Positions 1 through 6,618 of a DNA stretch of 42,687 nt are shown piece after piece. The position numbers were made by a program, and so were the translations under genes. The stretch is from positions 1-42,687 of IMG/VR virus record IMGVR_UViG_3300045825_000357, one strand, 5' to 3'. Within the stretch, counting starts at the first letter, position 1. Every line of letters begins with the position of its first letter. Under the pieces are notes generated by a model. That model was given only the letters and a program-made list of their open reading frames with translations, searched no databases and was not told where the DNA came from. The DNA is from a virus.

Positions 1-120
1 CCCGCATCCCCGACGGCAAGCTGCAGCTCAAGGCCCTGGCCGAGGCCACCCGCACCGACGGCAACAGCGACGTCACAACCGTGCGCGCCCTGCAGGTCTG
101 GCTGCGGCAAAACGTCATGC
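1..120. repeat. Terminal direct repeat, left copy
   Basis: These 120 bases are identical to 42568-42687. They fall inside the ParB-like reading frame, which continues in frame across the join. The simplest reading is an assembly overlap of a circular molecule, not a biological terminal repeat. The unit genome is then 42,567 bp. Confidence 0.95.
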
Positions 121-1244
121 TGCGGCTCGATACAGCACCTTTTCGCATTGCCGATCCACGCCTGCTACCGGCCGCCGGCAGCTGCCTCGACTGCCCCAAG
201 CGCACCGGCGCCAACCCCGACCTGTTTGCCGACATCGACGGCGCAGACCTGTGCACAGACCCGCCCTGCTACAACAACAAAGCCCTCGCACACCACGAAT
301 GGCTGATCGCCAAGGCCCATACCAAAGGCCTGCAAGTCATAGACGGCGCAGAAGCCAAACGCATCTGCCACAAAGAGCAAGGTCTGGTCGGCTACAGCCC
401 ATTGAGCCAGGTACGCGAGGATGCCATTGGCGGTTGGAGCGGCTCGCGCCTGGGCCAGCTGCTGGGCAGCGACTACCCCGGCAAGGTGCTGATAGAAAAC
501 CCGTGGACCCGCGAGCTGATAGAAGCCGTGCCCACCGAAGAGGCCGAGGCCTGGCTGATCACCATGGGCCTGATCAAGAGCGGCAAGGCCGACAAAGCCG
601 GCAAGCAGACCAACGCCGACCACGACATCGCGGACCTCAAATCCCAGCTCGACAGACACATCGAAGAGCGCTTTCGCCACACCGCCTTCGACGCCCTGCT
701 GGCCGTCATTCGCGCCACGCCAGAGCAGGTCGCGCCCGCGCTCATCACGCCCAGGCTGCTGCGCGCCTGGTTGACCGACGTGGTTGCCGACTACGGCGCT
801 GACACGATGGCCACAGCCTTTGGCATCCCCGAAATCCAGGATGACGAAAAGATCACCGATTACGAAACTGCCCTGCGCCTGCACATCCAGGCCTGCCCCG
901 CCGGCGCGCTGTACCGTGCTCTGGCCCTGTACATGATCGAGGCAGACAACCACGTCCACGCTTTCGGCGGCAACGCACCGCCCACCATTTTCGAAGCGCT
1001 GGCCAGCGACCTCCAGGTAGACCTGGCCGCCATCCGCGCCAGCGCCACCACCGAAGTCAAGGCCGAGCATCTTGAGAAAATCCGCCAGATCAAGGCCGGG
1101 GCAAAAACCGGAACCAAGGCCAAACCAGCGCCCAAAGGCAACGGCAAGAGCAAACCGGCCAAAGTAAAAACCGCAGAGCCCGAACCACCAGCAGAGCCGG
1201 TATCAGAGGAAGACTGGCCATTTCCCAAAACGGGTGCGCCATGA
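1..1244 (+). CDS. ParB-like protein, C-terminal part (continues from 41964)
   Basis: This is the C-terminal part of a ParB/RepB/Spo0J-like protein whose N-terminus lies at 41964-42687. Joined across the circle it is 615 residues. The first codon here is mid-gene; a GTG at 81 is only an internal codon. After the ParB nuclease-like and HTH parts comes a cysteine cluster (SCLDCPK, then DLCTDPPCY) that could bind zinc. A long alpha-helical region follows, then a Lys/Ala/Pro-rich tail. No ParA is encoded in the window, so plasmid-style partition is not supported; a DNA-binding role in replication or early regulation is as likely. The stop overlaps the next start by 4 bp (ATGA), as in a coupled operon. 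The family call is firm, the role is inferred. Confidence 0.9.
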   Translation, partial: RIPDGKLQLKALAEATRTDGNSDVTTVRALQVWLRQNVMLRLDTAPFRIADPRLLPAAGSCLDCPKRTGANPDLFADIDGADLCTDPPCYNNKALAHHEWLIAKAHTKGLQVIDGAEAKRICHKEQGLVGYSPLSQVREDAIGGWSGSRLGQLLGSDYPGKVLIENPWTRELIEAVPTEEAEAWLITMGLIKSGKADKAGKQTNADHDIADLKSQLDRHIEERFRHTAFDALLAVIRATPEQVAPALITPRLLRAWLTDVVADYGADTMATAFGIPEIQDDEKITDYETALRLHIQACPAGALYRALALYMIEADNHVHAFGGNAPPTIFEALASDLQVDLAAIRASATTEVKAEHLEKIRQIKAGAKTGTKAKPAPKGNGKSKPAKVKTAEPEPPAEPVSEEDWPFPKTGAP

Positions 1245-1453
1245 CCACCGCCGCCGACGGCACCTACGCGGCAGCAAGGCTGCGGAACAACCCCGAAGGT
1301 AAGCCCATTGGCCACTTCACAGGCCGCTGCATGCGTTGCGCTAACAGCGATCTGTGGGATGACGAAACCGCCTATGGCTGCAATGCCTGCGGCGCGATTT
1401 ACATGACCTCAACCATTCCGCCGCGGTGGATTACCAATGGGAAACAGCCATGA
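1241..1453 (+). CDS. Small zinc-ribbon protein (copy 1)
   Basis: A 70-residue protein with two CxxC pairs (CMRC and CNAC) separated by the segment DLWDDETAYG, a typical zinc-ribbon knuckle pair. No enzyme domain fits in this length. It is clearly paralogous to the 69-residue product of 5795-6004 on the other strand: both share GRC, SDLWDD, TAYGC and CGAIY. The gene is translationally coupled to ParB upstream (ATGA overlap) and to the next gene downstream (ATGA overlap), so it belongs to the early operon. Zinc binding is inferred from the cysteines; the function is unknown. Confidence 0.8.
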   Translation: MTTAADGTYAAARLRNNPEGKPIGHFTGRCMRCANSDLWDDETAYGCNACGAIYMTSTIPPRWITNGKQP

Positions 1454-1749
1454 AATCCACACAAACCACCCAAAAACCAGCGTTCTACAAAACACCGTAT
1501 CGCATCGCCATCCGCGCCGAAGGCAAATTCGTCAACGCCTACTGGACGCGCAGCAACACGATGCAAGGCGCCGAGTTGATCGCCTCGATCCACCGGGACA
1601 TCGGCGACGCCAACAGCGAAGCGTTCCAAGGTTTCAGGATGTTGATGGAAGTGGTCGCCGTCATCCTGGGCGAAAGGGCAACCGGGCAAAAAGTGGAAAG
1701 CGTTGAAATCCATGATGCACCGGAGCATGAGAGAGGTGGTAACGCGTGA
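1450..1749 (+). CDS. Hypothetical early protein
   Basis: A 99-residue protein I do not recognise. I chose the ATG at 1450 because it overlaps the upstream stop (ATGA); an upstream in-frame start at 1426 would overlap the previous gene by 28 bp. The N-terminus is basic and polar (KSTQTTQK). The middle looks like a compact alpha/beta fold, and the C-terminus is acidic and His-rich (EIHDAPEHE). The stop overlaps the GTG of the next gene (GTGA), so it is part of the tightly packed early operon. No motif suggests an enzymatic role. Confidence 0.7.
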   Translation: MKSTQTTQKPAFYKTPYRIAIRAEGKFVNAYWTRSNTMQGAELIASIHRDIGDANSEAFQGFRMLMEVVAVILGERATGQKVESVEIHDAPEHERGGNA

Positions 1750-2717
1750 GCTCCGACACCAAAATCGAGTGGTGCGACCACACATTCAATCCGTGGTGGG
1801 GTTGCCAGGAGATAAGCCCAGGCTGCGACCACTGCTATGCCAAGCGCCTGGACAAGCGCACGGGCGGCACGCACTGGGGGCCGGATGCCGAGCGCAGGCG
1901 CACAAGCGAAACCAACTGGAAGCTACCGCGCCGCTGGAATGACCAGTACCAGGCTTTCCACAACCAGCACGGCCGCCGGCAGCGCGTGTTCTGCGCGTCC
2001 ATGGCGGACGTGTTTGACAACAGGGTGCCAGTCGAATGGCGCATGGACCTGTTCAGCCTGATTGCCGACACGCCGCACCTTGATTGGCTGCTGCTGACAA
2101 AGCGCATCGGCAACGTGATGCCCATGTGCTCCGGCGACAGCCTGATGTTTGATGTGATCTGCGAACGGGTATGGCTGGGCGCAACAGTGGTCAACCAGGA
2201 AGAAGCCGACCGTGACATCCCCAAGCTGCTGGCAGTGCCTGCGGCCAAGCGATTTTTGTCAATGGAGCCGCTGCTGGGACCGGTGGCTCTGACGAACATT
2301 CGGCAGCAGCTGGCGGGCGGGAGCTACACAGAGGGCAACGTGCTGGTGCACAAAAGCAGCCTCGACCGCGGCCGTCCACGCCAGGCGCTTGATTGGGTAA
2401 TCGTCGGCGGCGAAAGCGGCCCCAGCGCGCGACCTATGAGCATTCAGTGGGCGCGCAGCCTGCGCGATCAATGCGCGGCTGCTGGCGTCCCGTTCCTGTT
2501 CAAACAATGGGGCGATTGGGCTCCTTACATAACCGCTCAGGAAGGCGAGCCGGGCCGCTTTGCTTTGAACTGGCCAGGCGAGCAGCACTGGTCTTTCATT
2601 GAGTACTCACCACGCCAATTCATCATGTTTGGCGCGACAGGACGTACTACATGGGCGGGAAAGAAAGCCGCCGGCCGCCTGCTCGATGGCATCACACACG
2701 ACGGGTTTCCATCATGA
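1746..2717 (+). CDS. DUF5131 / phage Gp37-Gp68 family protein
   Basis: A 323-residue protein of the phage Gp37/Gp68 (DUF5131) family. The N-terminal signature KIEWCDHTFNPWWGC, followed by SPGCDHCYAKR, is visible within the first 35 residues and gives three closely spaced cysteines (C-x6-C-x2-C). Further family-like segments are FCASMADVF, WLLLTKR, SMEPLLGP and WVIVGGESGP. Members are often compared with radical SAM proteins because of the cysteine triad, but the reaction is unknown. In many genomes the family lies next to a TcmP-type partner; none is seen here. It starts with GTG at 1746, overlapping the previous stop, and its own stop overlaps the next ATG. Full length for the family. Confidence 0.9.
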   Translation: MSSDTKIEWCDHTFNPWWGCQEISPGCDHCYAKRLDKRTGGTHWGPDAERRRTSETNWKLPRRWNDQYQAFHNQHGRRQRVFCASMADVFDNRVPVEWRMDLFSLIADTPHLDWLLLTKRIGNVMPMCSGDSLMFDVICERVWLGATVVNQEEADRDIPKLLAVPAAKRFLSMEPLLGPVALTNIRQQLAGGSYTEGNVLVHKSSLDRGRPRQALDWVIVGGESGPSARPMSIQWARSLRDQCAAAGVPFLFKQWGDWAPYITAQEGEPGRFALNWPGEQHWSFIEYSPRQFIMFGATGRTTWAGKKAAGRLLDGITHDGFPS

Positions 2718-2968
2718 GCCACACCCACCCCCTCGCAAACATCATTCAAGCGTTTCTGACGGAGCGCCACGGCGCGCTGTACGCCACTGAAAAGGTCGCT
2801 GACCTCAAGGATATGAGTTACGCCGACATCCTGGCCTGGGCCGTGGTGTACCTCGACCCGTCCAACCAGCGCACGCTGGCCATAAAAATTGGTGTGGACC
2901 CTGACAGCATGAGAGTGCTCAGGCGGGTCTTTGACGCGGCACGCCGGGCCGGAAATCAAGAGTCATAG
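2714..2968 (+). CDS. Hypothetical early protein
   Basis: An 84-residue protein starting at the ATG that overlaps the DUF5131 stop (ATGA). It is soluble and mainly helical. Residues 45-75 (YLDPSNQRTLAIKIGVDPDS onward) look like a small helix-turn-helix-like unit ending in the basic helix RVLRRVFDAARRAG. I know no named family for it. Position in the early operon suggests an accessory or regulatory role; this is inference only. Confidence 0.65.
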   Translation: MSHTHPLANIIQAFLTERHGALYATEKVADLKDMSYADILAWAVVYLDPSNQRTLAIKIGVDPDSMRVLRRVFDAARRAGNQES

Positions 2969-2977
2969 GAGCCACCC

Positions 2978-3220
2978 ATGAAAACCATAGCAGACCGCTG
3001 GACCGAATTCGGGGCAAGGGTGCTACCCCAGAACGCCCACGCGACCCAGCGCCAGGAAATGCGTCGCAGCTTCTACGCCGGTTTTTTTGAAGCGCTAGTG
3101 GCCTGCAGTGAAATGGCCGATGAATCCGGCGACAACGATGACGTCGGGGCGACGATGATGCATAGCCTGCACGATGAATGCCTGCGCTTCGCGCAAGACG
3201 TTGACGCCGGGCGGGCGTGA
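2978..3220 (+). CDS. Hypothetical early protein
   Basis: An 80-residue protein preceded by a good ribosome binding site (AGGAG, 7 bases before the ATG). The sequence is helical and rich in Met, Ala and acidic residues, with a Phe-rich segment (FYAGFFEALVACSEM). There is no TM segment, cysteine pair or recognisable domain. It sits between an unknown gene and the excisionase-like gene in the early operon. Confidence 0.65.
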   Translation: MKTIADRWTEFGARVLPQNAHATQRQEMRRSFYAGFFEALVACSEMADESGDNDDVGATMMHSLHDECLRFAQDVDAGRA

Positions 3221-3248
3221 TGACCACGTCGCCAATCAGGAGTAAACC

Positions 3249-3509
3249 ATGAAAACCCAACAGAGCGTGATCCGGATCAAGCCGCTCTATCTGGCCAGAG
3301 AAGAGGCAGCCCAGTTCTTGTCAATCTCAACCGGCATGCTCGACAAGCTGGTCGCCCAAGGCGCAGCGCCCAAACCGCGCAAACTCAGCGCCGGGCGGTC
3401 AGCGTGGCTGGTTGAAGAGCTGGAGGCCTGGGGTAAAAGCTGCCCGGTTTCTGACCTGCTGCCACCGCCCAACGCCGGGCATCACAGTCGCCCCGACAAA
3501 CCGGTTTGA
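3249..3509 (+). CDS. AlpA-like excisionase / MerR-type HTH protein
   Basis: An 86-residue protein with the layout of AlpA/excisionase-type winged helix-turn-helix proteins: YLAREEAAQFLSISTGMLDKLV, then a basic wing (PKPRKLSAGRSAWLVEELEAWG). Such proteins bend DNA at att sites or act as transcription factors. It is the last gene of the rightward early operon, and its 3' end overlaps the convergent integrase by 28 bp. That places it where an excisionase is expected. A CAGGAG site precedes the ATG. The fold call is good; the excisionase role is inferred from position. Confidence 0.75.
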   Translation: MKTQQSVIRIKPLYLAREEAAQFLSISTGMLDKLVAQGAAPKPRKLSAGRSAWLVEELEAWGKSCPVSDLLPPPNAGHHSRPDKPV

Positions 3510-4780
3510 ACGGGCACCTGGCGCTCCAGGTGAGTTGCCATCTGCGTCAGCCAGTGCCGGCGCTCCGCATCGTATTGGTAGGCGTTATACGTGCCCACAA
3601 GGTCTTTGGGCAGGTGCCCGATGATCGCCTCGGCAATTTCATCACGACACCCCAAAGATGCCAGCAACGTGCGCCCGGTGCGCCGCAGATTGTGAGGCGT
3701 CCAGCCCACCACCGGCAGCACCAGCCCGACGCTCTCACGGCGACTCACCTTTTCAGAATAAGGCTGCAGACCATAGATATAGGTCGAAAAGTCTTTTTGC
3801 TCATACTGCGCGCCCCGTGCATCTTCAAACAGCCAGCCAGAAGCGCCGACCGACGCCATGCGGCGCTGCACAATCTCCAGCGCCCGCCCGACCAGCGGTA
3901 CCCGAAAATCAACGCCGTCGGCGAAACGCGCATTTTTGGTCAAGGACTTCGGCACCGTCCACCACCAGCCGTCCGCTTCCTGCGTCACATGCTCAGGGCG
4001 CATGCCCAGGATTTCGCCGCCTCGCGCGCACGTCCATAGATACATCTGGGTTGCATCCCGGCCCAGCAAGTGCATGTTCGGCAACCACTTCAGCAACTCG
4101 GCAATTTCAGCCTCGCGCAACACCCGCCGCTGCTGGCCCTGATGCTGGCCGCCTATTATTTTGCCCTTGCTTTTCAAGCGGCCTTTCATGACCATGCGCC
4201 ACCAGTTCGGCACCTCACCGTCCAGCCGACCCGCGTCGAGCATGTAATCCCAGGCCGCGCCGAGCAGCGAGCGTAGTTTTTGGGCCGCCGTCGGCGTAGC
4301 TTTTTTAGACTCCAGCACCTGGAACGCCACCGACCGCGTTACCAGCGCTGCCGGCATCTGCGCAAATTCTGGCTGCTCATCGAGCAGCTGCAGCAGCGCG
4401 GCTTCTGCCGCACGCGCACCGGCGGCCTTGCGCTGGGTTTTCAGGTGGCCGGCAATGTAGGTTTCAACCACCACGCGAACGGTCAAGATTTTGGGCGTCT
4501 CAGCTTCATTTTTTCGGAGCGCCTTGCGCTGGGCGCCCGGGTCCACGCCATCGCCACGCTGTTCACGTAGCGCCTGCCACTGCGCCGCTGCGGCCTGCAC
4601 CGTCACCGCCGGCCACTGGCCGAAGGCAACCTGCTTCATACGCCCGTCAGCGGGCGATTTATAGCGGTAAATCCAAGTCTTCCGGCTGACGGAAACCGCC
4701 AGCCTCAGACCAGAACAGCCCTCGATCACCATGTGCTCACCAGCTTTTAAAAGCTTGGCAGCTCGCGCGTCAAAGAACAT
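3482..4780 (-). CDS. int: Tyrosine site-specific recombinase (phage integrase)
   Basis: A P4/DUF4102-type tyrosine integrase. The N-terminal arm-binding region (KAGEHMVIEGCSGLRLAVS, then TWIYRYKSP) is followed by a core-binding domain and a catalytic domain. Catalytic motifs are visible: first Arg in LWTCARGGEILGM, HNLRR in the second Arg box, and GH followed by the tyrosine in LVGTYNAYQYD. I chose the ATG at 4780 (432 residues) because GGAG lies 9 bases upstream; the frame is open to a TTG at 4816 and an ATG at 4795. The gene lies beside the attP-like repeats and converges on the excisionase-like gene, overlapping it by 28 bp. It integrates the phage circle into the host chromosome. Confidence 0.95.
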   Translation of the reverse strand: MFFDARAAKLLKAGEHMVIEGCSGLRLAVSVSRKTWIYRYKSPADGRMKQVAFGQWPAVTVQAAAAQWQALREQRGDGVDPGAQRKALRKNEAETPKILTVRVVVETYIAGHLKTQRKAAGARAAEAALLQLLDEQPEFAQMPAALVTRSVAFQVLESKKATPTAAQKLRSLLGAAWDYMLDAGRLDGEVPNWWRMVMKGRLKSKGKIIGGQHQGQQRRVLREAEIAELLKWLPNMHLLGRDATQMYLWTCARGGEILGMRPEHVTQEADGWWWTVPKSLTKNARFADGVDFRVPLVGRALEIVQRRMASVGASGWLFEDARGAQYEQKDFSTYIYGLQPYSEKVSRRESVGLVLPVVGWTPHNLRRTGRTLLASLGCRDEIAEAIIGHLPKDLVGTYNAYQYDAERRHWLTQMATHLERQVPVQTGLSGRL

Positions 4781-4973
4781 AAACGTACACTCCATGCATT
4801 GAAGAAAATGCGACAACGTAGGCCCGGCGTAGCAATCAATGAAAGCTACGCCGAAAGCTACGCCTAAAGCGTGAATGTATACGATCTATTATGATTGGGT
4901 GTGAGTAATTAAAGGTAGGTCGATTAGGTAAATTACCGTTTAACTTCAACGACTTAGGTGAAAAATTGTTATA

Positions 4974-4986
4974 AATCAACAGGTTA
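4974..4986 (+). promoter_or_regulatory. Candidate IHF binding site in attP
   Basis: AATCAACAGGTTA fits the IHF consensus WATCAANNNNTTR without mismatch. It lies 7 bases before the tRNA-Gly fragment, between the two groups of arm-type repeats, where IHF bending is normally needed. Binding is not shown. Confidence 0.55.
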
Positions 4987-4993
4987 GCAAAAT

Positions 4994-5014
4994 GCGGGTG
5001 TAGTTCAATGGTAG
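4994..5014 (+). other. tRNA-Gly 5' fragment, candidate att core
   Basis: These 21 bases match, from memory, the start of betaproteobacterial tRNA-Gly (acceptor strand GCGGGTG, then the D-arm TAGTTCAATGGTAG). The match then breaks off; there is no anticodon arm or T arm, so this is not a tRNA gene. Downstream bases ACACCC (5019-5024) can pair with GGGTGT, giving a small hairpin. It is the best candidate for the core of recombination with a host tRNA-Gly gene. Confidence 0.6.
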
Positions 5015-5067
5015 CAAAACACCCACCTATGAAAAATACAAAATTCTCCTAAAAGCTACGCCAAAAG

Positions 5068-5526
5068 CTACGCCATCAGAGACCAATCAGTCCCCACAAA
5101 CGCAAAAACCCCCGCCAGCCTTGCGGCCAGCGGGGGTTGCAAATCTAAAAATCCAGGCTCAGCAGCTCCGGCTAAGCCGTGATTAAAACCCATCAGCTGG
5201 GCGAGTCCCCAGCTGGCCGAACTCAGCGCCATCGCGCGATTCAGCTTCATGGCCCGCTGCAGCCGGTCCTGCTCAGCCTGCCAGCTATGGCCGTACCAGC
5301 GCGTAGTCCACACCGGATAGCTGATATCCGGGTGCGTATCGTCAAAGCGCCCACCCGTGAATTTTGAAAATTTGTGCCCCTCGAACAGCGTTACCGGGCT
5401 GCCGTCCAAGTTAAAGCCGCGCCCCAGCGCCTCGACCTGCAGCACCGCCCGCACGGCTGCCACGTCGCAGTCAAGCGCCAGGGCTGCGTCCAGGTAGTCG
5501 CGCGGCTGAAGGGTGGGCCTGCTCAC
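5068..5526 (-). CDS. N-acetylmuramidase-like endolysin, probably C-terminally truncated
   Basis: A 152-residue protein whose residues about 15-120 look like the N-acetylmuramidase (DUF3380) domain. Visible motifs are the glutamate of LQVEALGRGF, TLFEGHKF, TTRWYGHSW and SASWGLAQLMGFNH. The family domain normally runs on for several tens of residues after the MGFN motif. Here it is replaced by an unrelated tail (about residues 122-152) encoded by the terminator hairpin and attP-proximal DNA; the TAG stop lies inside an arm-type repeat. The GTG start overlaps the upstream stop. It cleaves peptidoglycan if active, but truncation makes this doubtful. It is the second putative muramidase; the other is at 8946-9455. 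Confidence 0.7.
   Translation of the reverse strand: MSRPTLQPRDYLDAALALDCDVAAVRAVLQVEALGRGFNLDGSPVTLFEGHKFSKFTGGRFDDTHPDISYPVWTTRWYGHSWQAEQDRLQRAMKLNRAMALSSASWGLAQLMGFNHGLAGAAEPGFLDLQPPLAARLAGVFAFVGTDWSLMA
5105..5140 (-). terminator. Intrinsic terminator at the end of the late operon
   Basis: Read on the minus strand, CCCCCGCTGGCC and GGCTGGCGGGGG pair as a 12-bp stem with two G-U pairs around a GCAA tetraloop, followed by TTTTTGCGTTTG. It lies inside the 3' part of the muramidase frame. It ends the leftward late transcript before attP. Confidence 0.85.
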
Positions 5527-5753
5527 GGCGCCGGCCGCGCGGCCACCACAGGCGCAGCCCGCTCGGCCGCCGTGCGCTGCGCGATCAGCAGATCCAGCCG
5601 CGCCAGCGCAGCATCCTTGCCGTCCAGGGCCGCGCGCACGTCCTCATCCGTTACCGGCTTGCCGCCGGCCAGGCGCTGCTGGATCAGCGGCGTCAGGGCT
5701 GATGCGACGCTCATGGCATCCGTAAACATGGTGATCAGGGCCAGGGTGTCCAT
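5523..5753 (-). CDS. Small protein of the second lysis-type module
   Basis: A 76-residue protein. I chose the ATG at 5753 because GGGAGA lies 7 bases upstream; a longer frame would cross the terminator at 5765-5789. The N-terminal half is moderately hydrophobic (DTLALITMFTDAMSVASALTPLI), perhaps a weak amphipathic or membrane-associated helix. The C-terminal half is charged and helical, then Ala/Pro-rich. It is coupled to the muramidase-like gene by a GTGA overlap. Its place next to an endolysin suggests a lysis accessory, but no family is recognised. Confidence 0.6.
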   Translation of the reverse strand: MDTLALITMFTDAMSVASALTPLIQQRLAGGKPVTDEDVRAALDGKDAALARLDLLIAQRTAAERAAPVVAARPAP

Positions 5754-5764
5754 AAATTTCTCCC

Positions 5765-5789
5765 AAAAAAAGCCCGCAAGGTGCGGGCT
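5765..5789 (-). terminator. Intrinsic terminator inside the late region
   Basis: On the minus strand the sequence reads AGCCCGCA-CCT-TGCGGGCT followed by seven T residues: a perfect 8-bp stem. It lies between the zinc-ribbon gene (5795-6004) and the last two genes. Late transcription would therefore partly stop here unless antiterminated. Confidence 0.9.
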
Positions 5790-5794
5790 GGTGT

Positions 5795-6004
5795 TCATTG
5801 GCTGTAAATCGCCCCGCAATTTTTGCAGCCGTAAGCCGTACAGTCGTCCCACAAATCACTCGACCCGCACTGATGGCAACGCCCAGTAAATGCGCCTACT
5901 GGCTCGTTATTCGGGTTGACCTCGCTATACGGTCGATTGGGGTATTTGCTACTAATATGCGCTGACATCGGCCAGGGTTCGGGGTCTCGGCGTGGTTCAG
6001 ACAT
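5795..6004 (-). CDS. Small zinc-ribbon protein (copy 2)
   Basis: A 69-residue protein with two CxxC pairs (CHQC and CKNC) around SDLWDDCTAYG. It is paralogous to the early zinc-ribbon protein at 1241-1453; the C-terminal 35 residues are nearly alike, the N-termini differ. The ATG follows the upstream stop directly, and the upstream coding end supplies GGAAG as ribosome binding site. It is the last gene before the terminator at 5765-5789. Function is unknown; zinc binding is inferred. Confidence 0.75.
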   Translation of the reverse strand: MSEPRRDPEPWPMSAHISSKYPNRPYSEVNPNNEPVGAFTGRCHQCGSSDLWDDCTAYGCKNCGAIYSQ

Positions 6005-6376
6005 CTACTTCCCCGCCTGCGCCTTCAGCGCGCTCTCAATCTGCGTCAGCACCCCCAGCGCCAGATTAACGTCAGTCGTTACCGTTACAGCGCACGGATC
6101 TGGCACCGCCGCCGGCGCGCCACCAGCCGCCGTGCGGCAGGCCCGCAGCGTGGCCGCGCTGCCGTCCAGTGCCGCGCTGGCCGTGCCCAGCATCGCCCGG
6201 TAAGACTGCGCCTGCACCAGCGTGATCTTGTTGCGCTCCAGCAGATTGGCCGCCAGGTTGCTGGCCGCTGTGTGCGCTTGGGCCCCCTGCGTGATCTGCG
6301 CTTCTGGCGTGCTGCCCATGACCGCACAGGCGGCGAGCACCGCAGCAAGTAAAAAAATCGTCAAAAATCTTTTCAT
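6005..6376 (-). CDS. Predicted small lipoprotein of the lysis region
   Basis: A 123-residue protein starting MKRF, with a hydrophobic stretch and the lipobox LAAC near residue 17. It should be exported and lipidated. The mature part is Ala/Thr-rich and helical, with two further cysteines. Lipoproteins in this place are often outer-membrane spanins, but a clear Rz/Rz1 pair already exists at 8309-8949 and this protein is longer than usual Rz1 products. It overlaps the upstream gene by 4 bp. Call: lipoprotein of unknown role. Confidence 0.75.
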   Translation of the reverse strand: MKRFLTIFLLAAVLAACAVMGSTPEAQITQGAQAHTAASNLAANLLERNKITLVQAQSYRAMLGTASAALDGSAATLRACRTAAGGAPAAVPDPCAVTVTTDVNLALGVLTQIESALKAQAGK

Positions 6377-6618
6377 ACCGGGTTCTCCTGGTTGTGTTGT
6401 TCAAAAGACGGATTCATTTTTTTCATTAGTTTTTTGCGGCAATTCATAGCTACGCTGTCGGCTATATAGCCGCGCATATGCAGCCGCACGATGGCCTCGG
6501 CGTCGGCCTGAAAGTGCGCCAGCTTGGCCGCGTCTTTGTAGACCAAGCCCTGCGCGGCCAGCTGCTCAGCTAAGGGCAGCGCCAGGGCGCCAAAGTCAAT
6601 CTCCAACATCTTGCTCAT
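6373..6618 (-). CDS. Hypothetical protein of the second lysis-type module
   Basis: An 81-residue soluble protein, mainly helical, ending in a basic patch (CRKKLMKKMN) and a polar tail. It overlaps both neighbours by 4 bp, so it is translated as part of the same unit. No domain is recognised. Its neighbours, a holin-like protein and a lipoprotein, suggest a lysis-time role, without direct evidence. Confidence 0.6.
   Translation of the reverse strand: MSKMLEIDFGALALPLAEQLAAQGLVYKDAAKLAHFQADAEAIVRLHMRGYIADSVAMNCRKKLMKKMNPSFEQHNQENPV

Larger units (their letters stand above)
4826..5074. other. attP region with arm-type repeats
   Basis: The integrase is followed by an AT-rich stretch flanked by copies of AAAGCTACGCC: direct copies at 4841-4852 and 4853-4864, and two more at 5051-5062 and 5063-5074. 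An inverted partial copy (GGCGTAGC) lies at 4826-4833. Paired repeats on both sides of a central segment are the layout of integrase arm-binding sites. Between them lie an IHF-like site (4974-4986) and a tRNA-Gly 5' fragment (4994-5014). The whole arrangement is intact, so the molecule is not integrated. Arm-site function is inferred from layout. Confidence 0.8.

Noticed and set aside
4994-5060. Possible complete tRNA gene at attP
   Set aside because: Only the acceptor 5' strand and D-arm part are present; there is no anticodon or T arm.
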